Source of the DNA: Bacillus sp. PAMC26568
GTDB taxonomy: Bacteria > Bacillota > Bacilli > Bacillales > Bacillaceae
Reading direction: 5' to 3'
Assembly (NCBI RefSeq): GCF_014235785.1
Contig: NZ_CP060137.1
Location: 2,294,001 to 2,358,000, forward strand
DNA: 64,000 nucleotides
Shown here: positions 9,492 through 19,041 of the stretch, in pieces
How positions within the stretch are numbered: position 1 is the stretch's first letter
Layout of the letters: the number at the start of each line of letters is the position of its first letter
Made by a program: the position numbers and the translations under genes
Notes under the pieces: model-generated
Databases searched by the model: none
Told to the model about the DNA's origin: nothing
What the model saw: only the letters and a program-made list of their open reading frames with translations

Positions 9492-10511
9492 ATGAAAGCT
9501 GTTGGATTACATAAATATTTGCCAATCGAGCATGAAGAAAGCCTTATCGATATTGAGGTTCAAAAACCTGTTCCTGTTGGGAAAGACCTGCTTGTGGAAA
9601 TCAAGGCAATTTCGATTAACCCTGTTGATACCAAGGTGCGTTCTCCAAAGGACAAAGTAGAAGAAGAGGCCAAAATTCTTGGATGGGATGCAAGCGGTGT
9701 TGTTGTGGAAGCTGGTGAAGAGTGTAAAGATTTTAAACCAGGTGATGAAGTATTTTATGCTGGCAGCATTACGAGACAAGGCACGTACAGCGAATATCAT
9801 CTTGTAGATGAAAGAATCGCAGGGAAGAAACCGCAGTCACTGTCTCACGCCGAAGCAGCAGCTCTCCCGCTTACAGCTATTACAGCGTATGAAGGTTTAT
9901 TTGAGCGCTTATCGATTGATCCTTCTAACAAGCAACAAAACAGAGGCAAAAGTATTTTAATCATTGGCGGAGCTGGGGGAGTCGGTTCAATCGCCATTCA
10001 ACTGGCAAATTGGGCGGGCTTGACTGTCATTGCGACTGCTTCTCGCGCAGAAACAGAAGAATGGGTGAAAAACTACGGTGCTGATCAAGTCATCAATCAT
10101 CATAATCCTATAAAAGACGAACTTAACAGAATTGATATGAAAGAAGTGGACTATATCTTTTGCCTGAACAACACCGATCAGCATTGGGAAGGAATGAGCG
10201 AGGTCATTAAACCGCAGGGAATGATCTGTTCCATTGTTGAAAATAAAGATCCATTGGATTTGAATCTCTTAAAAAGCAAAAGCATTACCTTTGTGTGGGA
10301 ATTTATGTTCACAAGAGCCATGTACCAAACGGAAGATATGCGTAAGCAGCATCTTCTTTTAAACACAATAAGTGAACTGATTGATCAAGGAATAATCAGA
10401 ACAACTTTGAATCAAACCCTTTCACCAATTAATGCAGAAAATATAAAAAAAGCACATCAAGCCGTAGAGTCAGGTAAAACGATTGGAAAAATTGTACTTG
10501 AACATTTTTAA
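9492..10511 (+). CDS. Zinc-independent alcohol dehydrogenase / quinone oxidoreductase family
   Basis: MDR-superfamily NADPH oxidoreductase, 339 residues, like the zinc-binding-alcohol-dehydrogenase-family proteins related to quinone reductases. N-terminal GroES-like domain (SINPVDTKVR, GWDASGVVVEAG), then Rossmann domain with IIGGAGGVGSIAIQLA near residues 157-172. The Cys/His/Glu set of the catalytic zinc is not seen, as usual for quinone reductases. The TTG at 9489 precedes ATG 9492, which has GGAGGG (9479-9484) at a good distance. It stands alone. Substrate unknown. Confidence 0.88.
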   Translation: MKAVGLHKYLPIEHEESLIDIEVQKPVPVGKDLLVEIKAISINPVDTKVRSPKDKVEEEAKILGWDASGVVVEAGEECKDFKPGDEVFYAGSITRQGTYSEYHLVDERIAGKKPQSLSHAEAAALPLTAITAYEGLFERLSIDPSNKQQNRGKSILIIGGAGGVGSIAIQLANWAGLTVIATASRAETEEWVKNYGADQVINHHNPIKDELNRIDMKEVDYIFCLNNTDQHWEGMSEVIKPQGMICSIVENKDPLDLNLLKSKSITFVWEFMFTRAMYQTEDMRKQHLLLNTISELIDQGIIRTTLNQTLSPINAENIKKAHQAVESGKTIGKIVLEHF

Positions 10512-10672
10512 TAATGGCAATTTAATGTTATTTTAGATTTATCTTATTGAACGGAGGGATTTCTAATGGCATTCATGAGCATCCGATTACGTACTTTGTT
10601 CCGCTAATTGAATAGTGACAAAGAAAATCTGATGGGTCTGCCTGTTTATAGAAATCCTAATTTACTTTTGCG

Positions 10673-10701
10673 AAAAGAGGGAGAGAAGTCTGCCTCTTTT
10701 T
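10673..10701 (+). terminator. Terminator downstream of the oxidoreductase
   Basis: AAAAGAGG, 12-base loop, CCTCTTTTT. Before it, at 10558-10607, a GGAGGG site and a short frame reading NGIHEHPITYFVPLIE and a stop look like the end of a deleted gene. Confidence 0.6.
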
Positions 10702-10776
10702 GCTGTGCTAAAAAGTGAATCGTTTCCAATGCGGATTCTCCTCAATAACATCAAGTATCAAAGAGGAGAGATAAGG

Positions 10777-11644
10777 ATGACAGCTGAATGATTAACGCTT
10801 GCCCGAGAGCATGGATTATATCTTATTGAAGAAACTGCAGAATTAAATGAGTCTGGCATGGATTTTCAAGTTGTTTTTGCAGAAGACGAGAATGGCATTT
10901 CATGGGTGCTGAGAAGACCAAGACGTCCTGACGTTATTGAAAGAGGTGCAAATGAAGGGAAAGTCCTGAATTTAGTTCGTCAGCATCTGCAGGTCAGTGT
11001 ACCTGAATGGAAAATTAATTCACCAGAATTAATTGCTTATCCAAAAGTTCCTGGAATACAGGCTGCATCGATTGACATGACGATTCGAAATTTTGTTTGG
11101 TACATGAACAATGAAGAGCCTTCGTTTTCATTTACCCGCTCATTGGCGCAAGCTATGGCCGATTTGCACAATATTGATCATCGCTGCAGAATGCGGAGTT
11201 GAAATTTTAAGCCCTGCACAAGTTCGTCAATCTCTGCGTGAGAGGATGGAAAATGTTAAAAAGGAATTGGGTGTAGCAAATGACCTATGGAATCGCTGGC
11301 AAAGATGGCTTGCAGATGATTCATTTTGCCTGATCACTCTTCATTTATACACGGGGATCTGCATCCGCCTCATATATTAATAGATAAAGACGAGAATGTA
11401 TGCGGAATACTTGTTTGGACCGAGGCAAAAGTGTCCGATCCAGGCAAAGATTTTGTTTTATATGCTACTATTTTTGGAGAAAAAGAACTTCAGATCTTGC
11501 TAATGCCGGTGGCACGGTTTGGGCGAGAATGAAGATCATATTGTCGAATTTAAGGCTGCCTATGCAATTGATATTGCTGAATTTGCTTTATTAACAAAAG
11601 AGGATGATCATTTTCAAATGGCACGTGAAGCTTTAGGCCTCTAA
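10777..11644 (+). pseudogene. mph: Macrolide 2'-phosphotransferase (Mph family), broken by one stop and four frameshifts
   Basis: Remains of an aminoglycoside/macrolide phosphotransferase-fold kinase that would phosphorylate macrolides with GTP. GAGGAGAG and ATG 10777 are intact, but codon 5 is TGA (10789-10791). The frame then reads LNESGMDFQVVFAEDE and WVLRRPRRPDV to about 11180, and continues in other frames with RQSLRERMENVKKELG, the catalytic loop FIHGDLHPPHILID, the metal-binding WTEAKV (11415-11435) and finally IVEFKAAYAIDIAEFALL to TAA 11642-11644. The frame order is 1, 2, 1, 0, 2. The matched segments follow the Mph(B)/Mph(K)-like order over the whole length, so nothing large was lost; it decayed by point indels. 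Confidence 0.85.
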
Positions 11645-11658
11645 TATAATGGATACAG

Positions 11659-11693
11659 CGGTCTTACTTTTAAGTACTTTTAAAGTAAGACCG
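11659..11693 (+). terminator. Long hairpin after the mph pseudogene
   Basis: CGGTCTTACTTT pairs with AAAGTAAGACCG (12-bp stem) around a 10-11-base loop; the T-run is weak (TTATAT). Probably the old terminator of the pseudogene. Confidence 0.6.
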
Positions 11694-11832
11694 TTATATA
11701 AGCTGGATTATTAATTGAATAATAAGAAAAATCTAAAAATCGATTGAATAAGGAGAAGGAGAATGTTTTAATGTATTTATAGGCTGAACACTTGTCAGAT
11801 ATGTGATGTCTGAAAAGAAAGGATGTGAATAA

Positions 11833-12525
11833 GTGCTTATCGAAAAAATTACTGCTAAGAAAGTATCAGATTCCGTCAGTGAACAAATTGAAAAGATGAT
11901 CGTAGATGGCACGTTAACTGCAGGTGAAAAGCTTCCTTCAGTAAGAGAGCTTTGTGAGAGGTTTGGTGTAGGAAGATCCGCGGTTAGGGATGCAATAACT
12001 GCCTTAAAAGGTAAAGGTCTTGTAAATGTTAAGCAAGGCGAGGGAACGTATGTCAGAGAGTTCGATTCTGCACAGATTTTCAGGCGAAGTTTTTTGCTGC
12101 CAAATCCGAGAGATATCAGCGAGCTATTTCAAGTCAGAAAAATAGTGGAAACAGGCATGGCTGAAATGGCTGCATCAAATCGCACAGACAATGACCTCGA
12201 ACATATGAAAACGATTTTAGTTAACCAAAATGGAACCCCATGGGAAGATGACTACGAGTTTCACTTAGCCATTGCGAAGGCATCTGGAAACAAACTTCTT
12301 ATTGAGTTTGTCCAATTTATTTCGTCAACTATTAAAAACGCAATGATTGATTTTCATCAATTTATTCAAAATGATCATGATACGGTTCAAACTATTTCCA
12401 GACATCATGACAAAATCTTCGAAAGTATATCTGAAGGAAAACCGCTTCAATCAAATCAAATGATGCTTCAGCATTTAACGTTCGTAGAATCCATCCTTCA
12501 TAAGAGTCTTCAGCAGAACAATTGA
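11833..12525 (+). CDS. FadR-subfamily GntR transcriptional regulator of the glycolate genes
   Basis: DNA-binding regulator, 230 residues, start GTG 11833 after AAAGGATGTG. N-terminal winged helix (residues 8-72: EKLPSVRELCERFGVGRSAV, then a beta-wing KQGEGTYV) and a C-terminal all-helical FCD ligand domain with metal-binding-type residues (EFHLAIAKASGN, later SRHHDKIFE). This FadR/GlcC/LldR class usually senses glycolate, lactate or related acids. It sits directly before glcE, 60 bases away, and a TTGT-ACAA palindrome typical of the class lies in that gap. Regulation of glcEFD and malate synthase is inferred. Confidence 0.9.
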   Translation: MLIEKITAKKVSDSVSEQIEKMIVDGTLTAGEKLPSVRELCERFGVGRSAVRDAITALKGKGLVNVKQGEGTYVREFDSAQIFRRSFLLPNPRDISELFQVRKIVETGMAEMAASNRTDNDLEHMKTILVNQNGTPWEDDYEFHLAIAKASGNKLLIEFVQFISSTIKNAMIDFHQFIQNDHDTVQTISRHHDKIFESISEGKPLQSNQMMLQHLTFVESILHKSLQQNN

Positions 12526-12552
12526 ATTTTTTTAGAAATAACACAAAACAGT

Positions 12553-12569
12553 GTTTGTTATTACAAAAC
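12553..12569 (+). promoter_or_regulatory. 17-bp operator before glcE
   Basis: GTTTGTTATTACAAAAC, with TTGT/ACAA half sites four bases apart, just upstream of the glcE ribosome site. Its exact reverse complement occurs at 16796-16812 before malate synthase. FadR-type GntR proteins bind such short palindromes. Confidence 0.65.
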
Positions 12570-12585
12570 AATTGGAGGTGCAGTT

Positions 12586-13896
12586 TTGATCCAAACAGAA
12601 ATAACATCCATTTTACCTGCTGAAAAAGTAAAACAAGATAAACAAGATCACCAATTGCTCGGCAACAATGGGGAAATTACAGTTTTTCCAACCACAGAAG
12701 GTGAAATTGCAAATGTGTTAAAATTTGCAAATGAAAATGGCAAAAAAATCTCCATAATTGGCGGAGGGACAAAACGGGGATTTGGAGGTTTAACTGAACA
12801 AACTGATATTCAATTATCCATGGCAAATTACACAGGAATTACAGAGCATACACCTGGTGATATGACGATTACGGTCAAAGCAGGCACTCCATTTAAAGAG
12901 CTTCAGGATTATTTAGCCAAGTACAGCCAAAAGGTTTCACTCGACCCGTCCTGGCCAGAGTATTCTACTATCGGAGGTATTATCGCTTCGAATGAAAGCG
13001 GTCCCAAACGACTTGGCTATGGCTCGTCAAGAGATTCTGTTATTGGACTTAGAATGGTTTATCCCGATGGCAGCGTCATTCGCTCTGGCGGGAAGGTTGT
13101 GAAAAACGTTGCCGGATATGATATGAACAAATTATTCATAGGTTCAATGGGAACGCTCGGTGTTGTGTCAGAAATCACTTTAAAACTGAGACCCCTTCCA
13201 AAATATGAAACTCTGATTCTTTTATCATTTCCACGTGTAATTCAGGAAGAAATGCGATCATTTGTAATCACATTGCTTGATTCAGTGATGGAGCCTGTTG
13301 CTTTGGAATTGTTAAGTCCGGCCATTTCCAAACGATTAACAGGCCAAAATATGTATTCGCTTGCAATAAGCTTTGAAGATGTCGAATCCTCTGTTCACTA
13401 CCAAGAGGAATTTATAAAAAGCATTCTCCCTGAAGGATCTATATTATCAATTCTGCCTCAAGCTGAAGCGGAACTATTTTGGGAAGCGTTTTACCGGACA
13501 GTGCCGAATGGAGCAATAGATCAGCAGCCTATTCAAATAACAGAAGCTGTTTTAAAAATTGGAGTAAAAAACCTCGATGTTTTTCAAGTCATGAAAGAAT
13601 GTGAAGTTTTGCAAAAGTCAATTTCAATTGAAGGACACGGAGGATTAGGCCATGGTTTATGCCAGTTAACGCTAAAAGGTACGAATAGTGAAGTGATGAC
13701 AGCAATTGCACATATGAGACAAGTCATATCAGATCTTGGAGGATACACCATTATCAAGCATTTGCCATACTCATTACGTCAAAAAACGGAAGTATGGGGT
13801 GAAATACCATCGTATTTCTTTCTAATTGAAGGCATAAAAGCAGCTGTTGATCCAAATCGAATCCTGAATTACAAACGTTACTTAGGAGGGATCTGA
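12586..13896 (+). CDS. glcE: Glycolate oxidase FAD-binding subunit GlcE
   Basis: FAD-binding subunit of the membrane-associated glycolate (or D-lactate) oxidase, 436 residues, start TTG 12586 after GGAGGTG. PCMH-type FAD domain: VFPTTEGEIANVLKFA (about 34-49), SIIGGGTKRGFGG (about 57-69), ASNESGPKRLGYG (about 137-149), and RSGGKVVKNVAGYDM followed by GSMGTLGVVSEI. It lacks the larger C-terminal half seen in GlcD, as GlcE should. One base separates it from glcF, and with glcD they form the full GlcDEF set. Confidence 0.88.
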   Translation: MIQTEITSILPAEKVKQDKQDHQLLGNNGEITVFPTTEGEIANVLKFANENGKKISIIGGGTKRGFGGLTEQTDIQLSMANYTGITEHTPGDMTITVKAGTPFKELQDYLAKYSQKVSLDPSWPEYSTIGGIIASNESGPKRLGYGSSRDSVIGLRMVYPDGSVIRSGGKVVKNVAGYDMNKLFIGSMGTLGVVSEITLKLRPLPKYETLILLSFPRVIQEEMRSFVITLLDSVMEPVALELLSPAISKRLTGQNMYSLAISFEDVESSVHYQEEFIKSILPEGSILSILPQAEAELFWEAFYRTVPNGAIDQQPIQITEAVLKIGVKNLDVFQVMKECEVLQKSISIEGHGGLGHGLCQLTLKGTNSEVMTAIAHMRQVISDLGGYTIIKHLPYSLRQKTEVWGEIPSYFFLIEGIKAAVDPNRILNYKRYLGGI

Positions 13897-13897
13897 A

Positions 13898-15262
13898 ATG
13901 AGTATAAGAGAAAGTGACTTAAAGAAGGCATCACCTGCATGTACAACAACAAGCCTCAGCAATTATTTATGGAAGGATCATCCGGATGAAAGCAAGTGGG
14001 CAGATTGTGTCCATTGCGGCATGTGTCTTGAATCCTGCCCAACTTATGAAATTACTGGCCAGGAACAGCATTCACCGCGAGGCCGGGTTCATTTGATCAA
14101 GTCGGTGGCAGATGGAAAGCTTCAAGTAAACGAACAATTTATGGATCCTGTCTTTGCCTGTCTTGATTGCCGTGCCTGTACGACCGCATGTCCAGCTGAT
14201 GTGGATGTCGGCGGCCTCATTGAAGAAGCGCGCGGACAAATTCGCCAGGCTATGCCGCTGACTGGAGTGAAAGGAACAATCAGCAAATTCTTTCTCAAAG
14301 GGCTGTTTCCTCATCAAAACCGCTTAAATACAGTTGGAAGTTTGCTTAAGTTTTATCAAAAAAGCGGGGTTCAAAAAGCGGTCCGTACAACTGGAATGAT
14401 GAAGATCATGCCTAAGCATTTGGCTGAAATGGAGGCCATCATGCCTGAAATTAAGCAGCCAGTACGCAAAAAGTACAAGAATCACAATGTTATTCCTGCT
14501 CTAGGAAAGACAAAGACTCAAGTATCTTTCCTTACAGGCTGTGTCATGGACGTCATGTTCAGTGACATCAATGAGTCAACAATAAATGTTTTAACAAGAA
14601 ACGGGAATGATGTTACCATTCCGCAAAATCAAACGTGCTGCGGAGCCCTTCACGTACATGCAGGCGATAGAGATACAGGCCGTAAACTTGCCAAGCAGAA
14701 CATCGAAGCGTTTAAAGACTCAGATAAAGTGATCGTGAATGCTGCAGGTTGCGGGTGCATGCTGAAGGAATATGGAGAATTATTCAGAGAAGTAGACACG
14801 CAATGGCATGACCGGGCGGAAGAATTTGCTGCAAAAGTAGTGGATGTTTCAAAATACCTTCATGACACAGGCTATGAAAAGCCTAAAGCAGAATTAAACA
14901 CAAGGATTACCTATCATGATGCATGCCACTTGGCACATGGTCAAGGTGTGCGTCAGGAGCCGCGAGATATTTTACTTGATATTCCTGGTGTGGAAATGGT
15001 TCATATGCCAAACGCTGACAGATGCTGCGGAAGTGCCGGGATTTACAATATTACTAACCCGGAAATGGCAGGGGCTGTGCTTGAAAGCAAGATGGAACAT
15101 GTACCTGATGATGTTGAAATGATTTCAATGGGGAACCCTGGCTGTATGCTGCAGATGGCAATGGGTGTTCAAAAATACGGAAGAAATCAAAAGGTTGTTC
15201 ATACGATTCAGCTGCTGGATTGGGCCTATCAAATGGAAAAAAGCAGGGAGGAGGAGATGTAA
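13898..15262 (+). CDS. glcF: Glycolate oxidase iron-sulfur subunit GlcF
   Basis: Electron-transfer subunit passing electrons from the flavin subunits to quinone, 454 residues. Two ferredoxin-type motifs, CVHCGMCLESCP (about 38-49) and CLDCRACTTACP (about 88-99), each bind a 4Fe-4S cluster. Two cysteine-rich (CCG) domains follow: TGCVMD...TCCGALHVHAGD and DACHLAHG...RCCGSAGIYN. ATG 13898 lies one base after glcE, and its TAA shares an A with the ATG of glcD (TAATG), so the three genes are translationally coupled. Confidence 0.92.
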   Translation: MSIRESDLKKASPACTTTSLSNYLWKDHPDESKWADCVHCGMCLESCPTYEITGQEQHSPRGRVHLIKSVADGKLQVNEQFMDPVFACLDCRACTTACPADVDVGGLIEEARGQIRQAMPLTGVKGTISKFFLKGLFPHQNRLNTVGSLLKFYQKSGVQKAVRTTGMMKIMPKHLAEMEAIMPEIKQPVRKKYKNHNVIPALGKTKTQVSFLTGCVMDVMFSDINESTINVLTRNGNDVTIPQNQTCCGALHVHAGDRDTGRKLAKQNIEAFKDSDKVIVNAAGCGCMLKEYGELFREVDTQWHDRAEEFAAKVVDVSKYLHDTGYEKPKAELNTRITYHDACHLAHGQGVRQEPRDILLDIPGVEMVHMPNADRCCGSAGIYNITNPEMAGAVLESKMEHVPDDVEMISMGNPGCMLQMAMGVQKYGRNQKVVHTIQLLDWAYQMEKSREEEM

Positions 15263-16716
15263 TGGCAATCAAAGGAATTAAAACTAAAGATAAACACATC
15301 CAGAACCTCGCAAAATTGACCGGCGGACCTTCATCAATCCTTTATCATAAAGAAGATTTGATTGCTTATGACTGTGATGGTTTTACGATTCATAAGCACT
15401 TGCCGAAAGCTGTTGTGTTTCCAAAAAATACAGAAGAAGTTTCTGCCATTGTAAAATACTGTTCAGTAAATAATCTCCCTTTCCTTGCCAGAGGAGCTGG
15501 AACAGGGTTAAGCGGAGGAGCCATTCCTATTAATGGTGAAGTCATTATCAGCCTTGTCAAAATGAAAAAACTGATCAGCGTTGATCTTGAAAATAGAAGA
15601 GCGGTTGTTGAGCCCGGCTTTGTTAATCTTAAATTAACCAACTCAATCGCGGATAAAGGCTATTACTATGCACCAGATCCGTCAAGTCAATATTGCTGTA
15701 CAATTGGCGGCAATGTTGCTGAAAATGCAGGAGGAGCACATTGCCTCAAATATGGGGTAACGACAAATCATATTTTGGGTCTTGAAGTTGTTTTGCCGAA
15801 TGGCGAGATTATAGAGATTGGAAAAAACGGAATTCCAGACACCCCGGGCTATGACTTGCTTGGATTAATTACCGGATCGGAAGGGACTCTTGGAATCGTT
15901 ACAAAAATTACAGTGCGTATTTTGAAAAATCCTGAAGCGAAACAGACTGTTCTCGCTTATTTTGATAAAGCTGCGGATGGAAGTCAGGCAGTTTCAGATA
16001 TTATTTCAGCCGGAATTGTTCCCGCCGCTCTTGAAATGATGGATAAGGTCGCGATTGAAGGTGTCGAAGCTGCTGCTTTTCCAGTTGGCCATCCGAGGGA
16101 CATTGAAGCTGTCCTATTAATAGAAGTAGATGGAATTTCAGCAGGTATTGACGAACAAATCACCCAAATTCTTGAAGTGTGCACAAATTGGAATGTCCGA
16201 GAGGTAAAGGTTGCTGATAACGAAGCAGAACGTGCAAGATGGTGGGCAAACAGAAAGACAGGCTTTGGAGCAATGGGGGCTATTTCGCCAGATTATCTTG
16301 TTCAGGATGGGGTGATTCCGAGAAGCAGACTTCCTGAAGTTTTGAGCAAAATCAATCAAATCAGCGAGGAATCTGGACTTCGGATTGCGAATATTTTTCA
16401 TGCAGGAGATGGCAATTTACATCCTCTCGTTTTGTTTGATTCAAGGATTCCAGGACAGACAGAAATGGCATTAAAGGCAGGAAGTGCTTGTTTGCAGGTT
16501 TGTGCTGAAGTTGGAGGAACGATTACTGGCGAGCATGGTGTAGGAATAGAAAAGAGAGAGGAAATGCGTTTTGTTTTTACAGACGAAGAAATTCTCGCAC
16601 AAACGAAAATCCGCGAAGTATTTAATCCAGAGAATTTATTAAATGCAGGTAAATTATTTCCAAGCCCAGGCCGCTGTGCTGAAGTAAAAAAAGAGATGAA
16701 AGCAGCAGGATTATAA
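15262..16716 (+). CDS. glcD: Glycolate oxidase subunit GlcD
   Basis: Main flavoprotein subunit oxidising glycolate to glyoxylate, 484 residues. PCMH FAD domain with LARGAGTGLSGGAIP, YYYAPDPSSQYCCTIGGN and GSEGTLGIVTKI; C-terminal FAD-oxidase domain with IFHAGDGNLHP and ITGEHGVGIEKR, the two most conserved family motifs. An upstream in-frame ATG at 15220 lies inside glcF; the ATG at 15262, preceded by GGAGGAGGAG, is chosen. A paralogue lies at 30069. Confidence 0.92.
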   Translation: MAIKGIKTKDKHIQNLAKLTGGPSSILYHKEDLIAYDCDGFTIHKHLPKAVVFPKNTEEVSAIVKYCSVNNLPFLARGAGTGLSGGAIPINGEVIISLVKMKKLISVDLENRRAVVEPGFVNLKLTNSIADKGYYYAPDPSSQYCCTIGGNVAENAGGAHCLKYGVTTNHILGLEVVLPNGEIIEIGKNGIPDTPGYDLLGLITGSEGTLGIVTKITVRILKNPEAKQTVLAYFDKAADGSQAVSDIISAGIVPAALEMMDKVAIEGVEAAAFPVGHPRDIEAVLLIEVDGISAGIDEQITQILEVCTNWNVREVKVADNEAERARWWANRKTGFGAMGAISPDYLVQDGVIPRSRLPEVLSKINQISEESGLRIANIFHAGDGNLHPLVLFDSRIPGQTEMALKAGSACLQVCAEVGGTITGEHGVGIEKREEMRFVFTDEEILAQTKIREVFNPENLLNAGKLFPSPGRCAEVKKEMKAAGL

Positions 16717-16743
16717 AAAATAGTGGAATGTTCTGAAAATGAT

Positions 16744-16757
16744 TGAAAACGCTTTGT
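16744..16757 (+). promoter_or_regulatory. Probable CcpA (cre) site before malate synthase
   Basis: TGAAAACGCTTTGT matches 12 of 14 positions of the cre consensus. Located between glcD and malate synthase, 40 bases before the 16796 palindrome; it would give carbon catabolite repression. Confidence 0.45.
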
Positions 16758-16795
16758 TTTTCATGATATTATTTTTTTAAACAAAGAAAAACGGC

Positions 16796-16812
16796 GTTTT
16801 GTAATAACAAAC
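16796..16812 (+). promoter_or_regulatory. 17-bp operator before malate synthase G
   Basis: GTTTTGTAATAACAAAC, the exact reverse complement of the palindrome before glcE (12553-12569). It ends just before the ribosome site of the malate synthase gene. Confidence 0.65.
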
Positions 16813-16830
16813 AATAGGAGGAACTTAAAG

Positions 16831-19011
16831 ATGAAAGGCTATGTTCAAACAGGAAATCTTCAAGTAGCAGACATACTCTATGAATTTATCAATTCAGAAG
16901 CATTACCGCAGACAGGCTTAGACAAAGAAAAGTTTTGGTCTGGTTTTGAAGCCATTGTAAAAGACTTGACGCCAAAGAACAAAGAATTATTGGCAATTCG
17001 AGACGAGATTCAAAACAAAATCAATACGTGGCACAAAGAAAACAATCAAACATTTGACTTTGAAACGTATAAGGGCTTTTTACAGGAGATTGGCTATCTT
17101 GAACCAGAGGCAGAGGATTTTAAGATTACGACTGAAAATGTTGATAATGAAATCGCAGTTCAGGCAGGACCTCAATTAGTTGTGCCAGTAAATAATGCAC
17201 GCTACGCCATAAATGCTGCAAATGCACGCTGGGGAAGTTTATATGATGCTCTTTATGGAACAGATGCAATAAGTGAAGAAGATGGCGCTCATAGGGAAGG
17301 AAAGTACAACCCGGTACGCGGGGAAAAGGTCATAGAGTTTGCAAAAAACTTCCTTGATGAAACGGTGCCATTAAAAGATGCATCTCATAAAGATGCTGCA
17401 GAATACGTCATTGTTGATGGGAAATTAGCTGTAACGTTAAGCAATGGTCAAAAAACTGGGCTGCAGGAAGAAGAAAAACTTGCAGGCTACCAAGGAGATT
17501 CAAATTCTCCAACAGCCATTTTACTGAAAAATAATGGTTTGCATTTTGAAATTCAAATCGATCGCAGCCATTCAATCGGGAAAACAGATCTTTCAGGTGT
17601 GAAAGATATCCTGCTTGAAGCAGCACTGACAACTATTATGGATTGTGAAGATTCGGTTACTGCCGTAGATGCTGAGGATAAAGTGATTGTTTACCGCAAT
17701 TGGCTCGGGTTAATGACAGGAAATTTAGCGTCATCGTTTAAAAAGGGCAATGAAACAATAACACGTACATTAAATCCTGATCGAATCTATACTTCTGTAA
17801 ACGGCGATGAATTTACTCTTTCTGGAAGATCGCTGATGTTTGTGAGAAATGTTGGTCATTTAATGACGAATAATGCCATTCTGGATGAAAATGGCGATGA
17901 AATTCAAGAAGGTATTTTAGATTGTGTGATCACTAGTTTGCTTGCTAAACATACCTTGCTTGGAACAGGAAAGTATCAAAACTCTTCAAAAGGATCTGTG
18001 TATATCGTTAAGCCGAAGATGCATGGATCAAAAGAAACTTCTTTTGCAAATACACTATTTAATAGAGTTGAGGATTTGCTGGAGCTCGAACGCAATACTA
18101 TTAAAATTGGCGTAATGGATGAAGAGAGAAGAACATCGCTGAATTTGAAAGCCTCTATCCGCGAAGTAAAGGACCGGATTGCATTTATTAATACAGGGTT
18201 TTTAGACAGAACAGGGGATGAAATTCATACTTCCATGGAAGCCGGTCCTATGATACCGAAAAATGAAATGAAATCTTCAGCATGGCTGCAAGGCTATGAA
18301 AAATCAAATGTTTATGCCGGTTTAGATAGCGGCTTCCAAGGACGTGCCCAAATTGGAAAAGGGATGTGGGCAATGCCTGATCTAATGGCAGAGATGATGA
18401 AGCAGAAGGTAGGTCATCTAAAAGCCGGAGCTAATACAGCATGGGTTCCTTCACCTACTGCGGCTACTCTGCACGCTCTGCATTATCATCAGGTTGATGT
18501 TAATGAGGTGCAAAAGCAATTAATCAAGGAATCTCAGGATTTGAGAGATGATATCTTAAAAATTCCAGTTGCTCAGGCTGCATCTTGGAGCAAAGAGGAC
18601 ATTCAGAAAGAGCTGGATAACAACGCACAGGGTATACTTGGCTATGTTGTGCGCTGGGTCGAACAAGGTGTCGGCTGCTCTAAAGTACCAGATTACTATA
18701 ATGTTGGATTGATGGAAGATCGGGCTACATTGCGTATTTCCAGTCAGCATTTAGCAAATTGGCTCCATCATGGAATTTGCACAAAAGAGCAGGTTCAAGA
18801 AACGCTTGAACGTATGGCAAAAGTAGTTGATAAACAAAACGAAGGTGATCCGCTTTATCTGCCAATGGCACCTAACTACAACGATTCGGTTGCTTTCAAG
18901 GCTGCATGTGACCTTGTTTTTGAGGGGTATGATCAGCCAAATGGCTACACAGAACCCATTTTGCATCGCAGACGATTAGAAGCAAAAGCTAAATTTGCAG
19001 TAAAGCTTTAA
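16831..19011 (+). CDS. glcB: Malate synthase G
   Basis: Condenses glyoxylate and acetyl-CoA to malate in the cytoplasm; monomeric G type of 726 residues, the usual length. Signature [17 protein letters not shown], a [17 protein letters not shown] motif and the catalytic-base region [15 protein letters not shown] near residue 630 are present. ATG 16831 follows ATAGGAGGAAC. It is the glyoxylate sink for the glcEFD genes upstream and carries the same palindrome in its leader. 30 bases separate it from malic enzyme. The G isoform is the one normally tied to glycolate use, unlike the A isoform of the acetate shunt. Confidence 0.95.
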   Translation: MKGYVQTGNLQVADILYEFINSEALPQTGLDKEKFWSGFEAIVKDLTPKNKELLAIRDEIQNKINTWHKENNQTFDFETYKGFLQEIGYLEPEAEDFKITTENVDNEIAVQAGPQLVVPVNNARYAINAANARWGSLYDALYGTDAISEEDGAHREGKYNPVRGEKVIEFAKNFLDETVPLKDASHKDAAEYVIVDGKLAVTLSNGQKTGLQEEEKLAGYQGDSNSPTAILLKNNGLHFEIQIDRSHSIGKTDLSGVKDILLEAALTTIMDCEDSVTAVDAEDKVIVYRNWLGLMTGNLASSFKKGNETITRTLNPDRIYTSVNGDEFTLSGRSLMFVRNVGHLMTNNAILDENGDEIQEGILDCVITSLLAKHTLLGTGKYQNSSKGSVYIVKPKMHGSKETSFANTLFNRVEDLLELERNTIKIGVMDEERRTSLNLKASIREVKDRIAFINTGFLDRTGDEIHTSMEAGPMIPKNEMKSSAWLQGYEKSNVYAGLDSGFQGRAQIGKGMWAMPDLMAEMMKQKVGHLKAGANTAWVPSPTAATLHALHYHQVDVNEVQKQLIKESQDLRDDILKIPVAQAASWSKEDIQKELDNNAQGILGYVVRWVEQGVGCSKVPDYYNVGLMEDRATLRISSQHLANWLHHGICTKEQVQETLERMAKVVDKQNEGDPLYLPMAPNYNDSVAFKAACDLVFEGYDQPNGYTEPILHRRRLEAKAKFAVKL

Positions 19012-19041
19012 GATCATAAATCTATTTTAGGAGTTGAGGCA

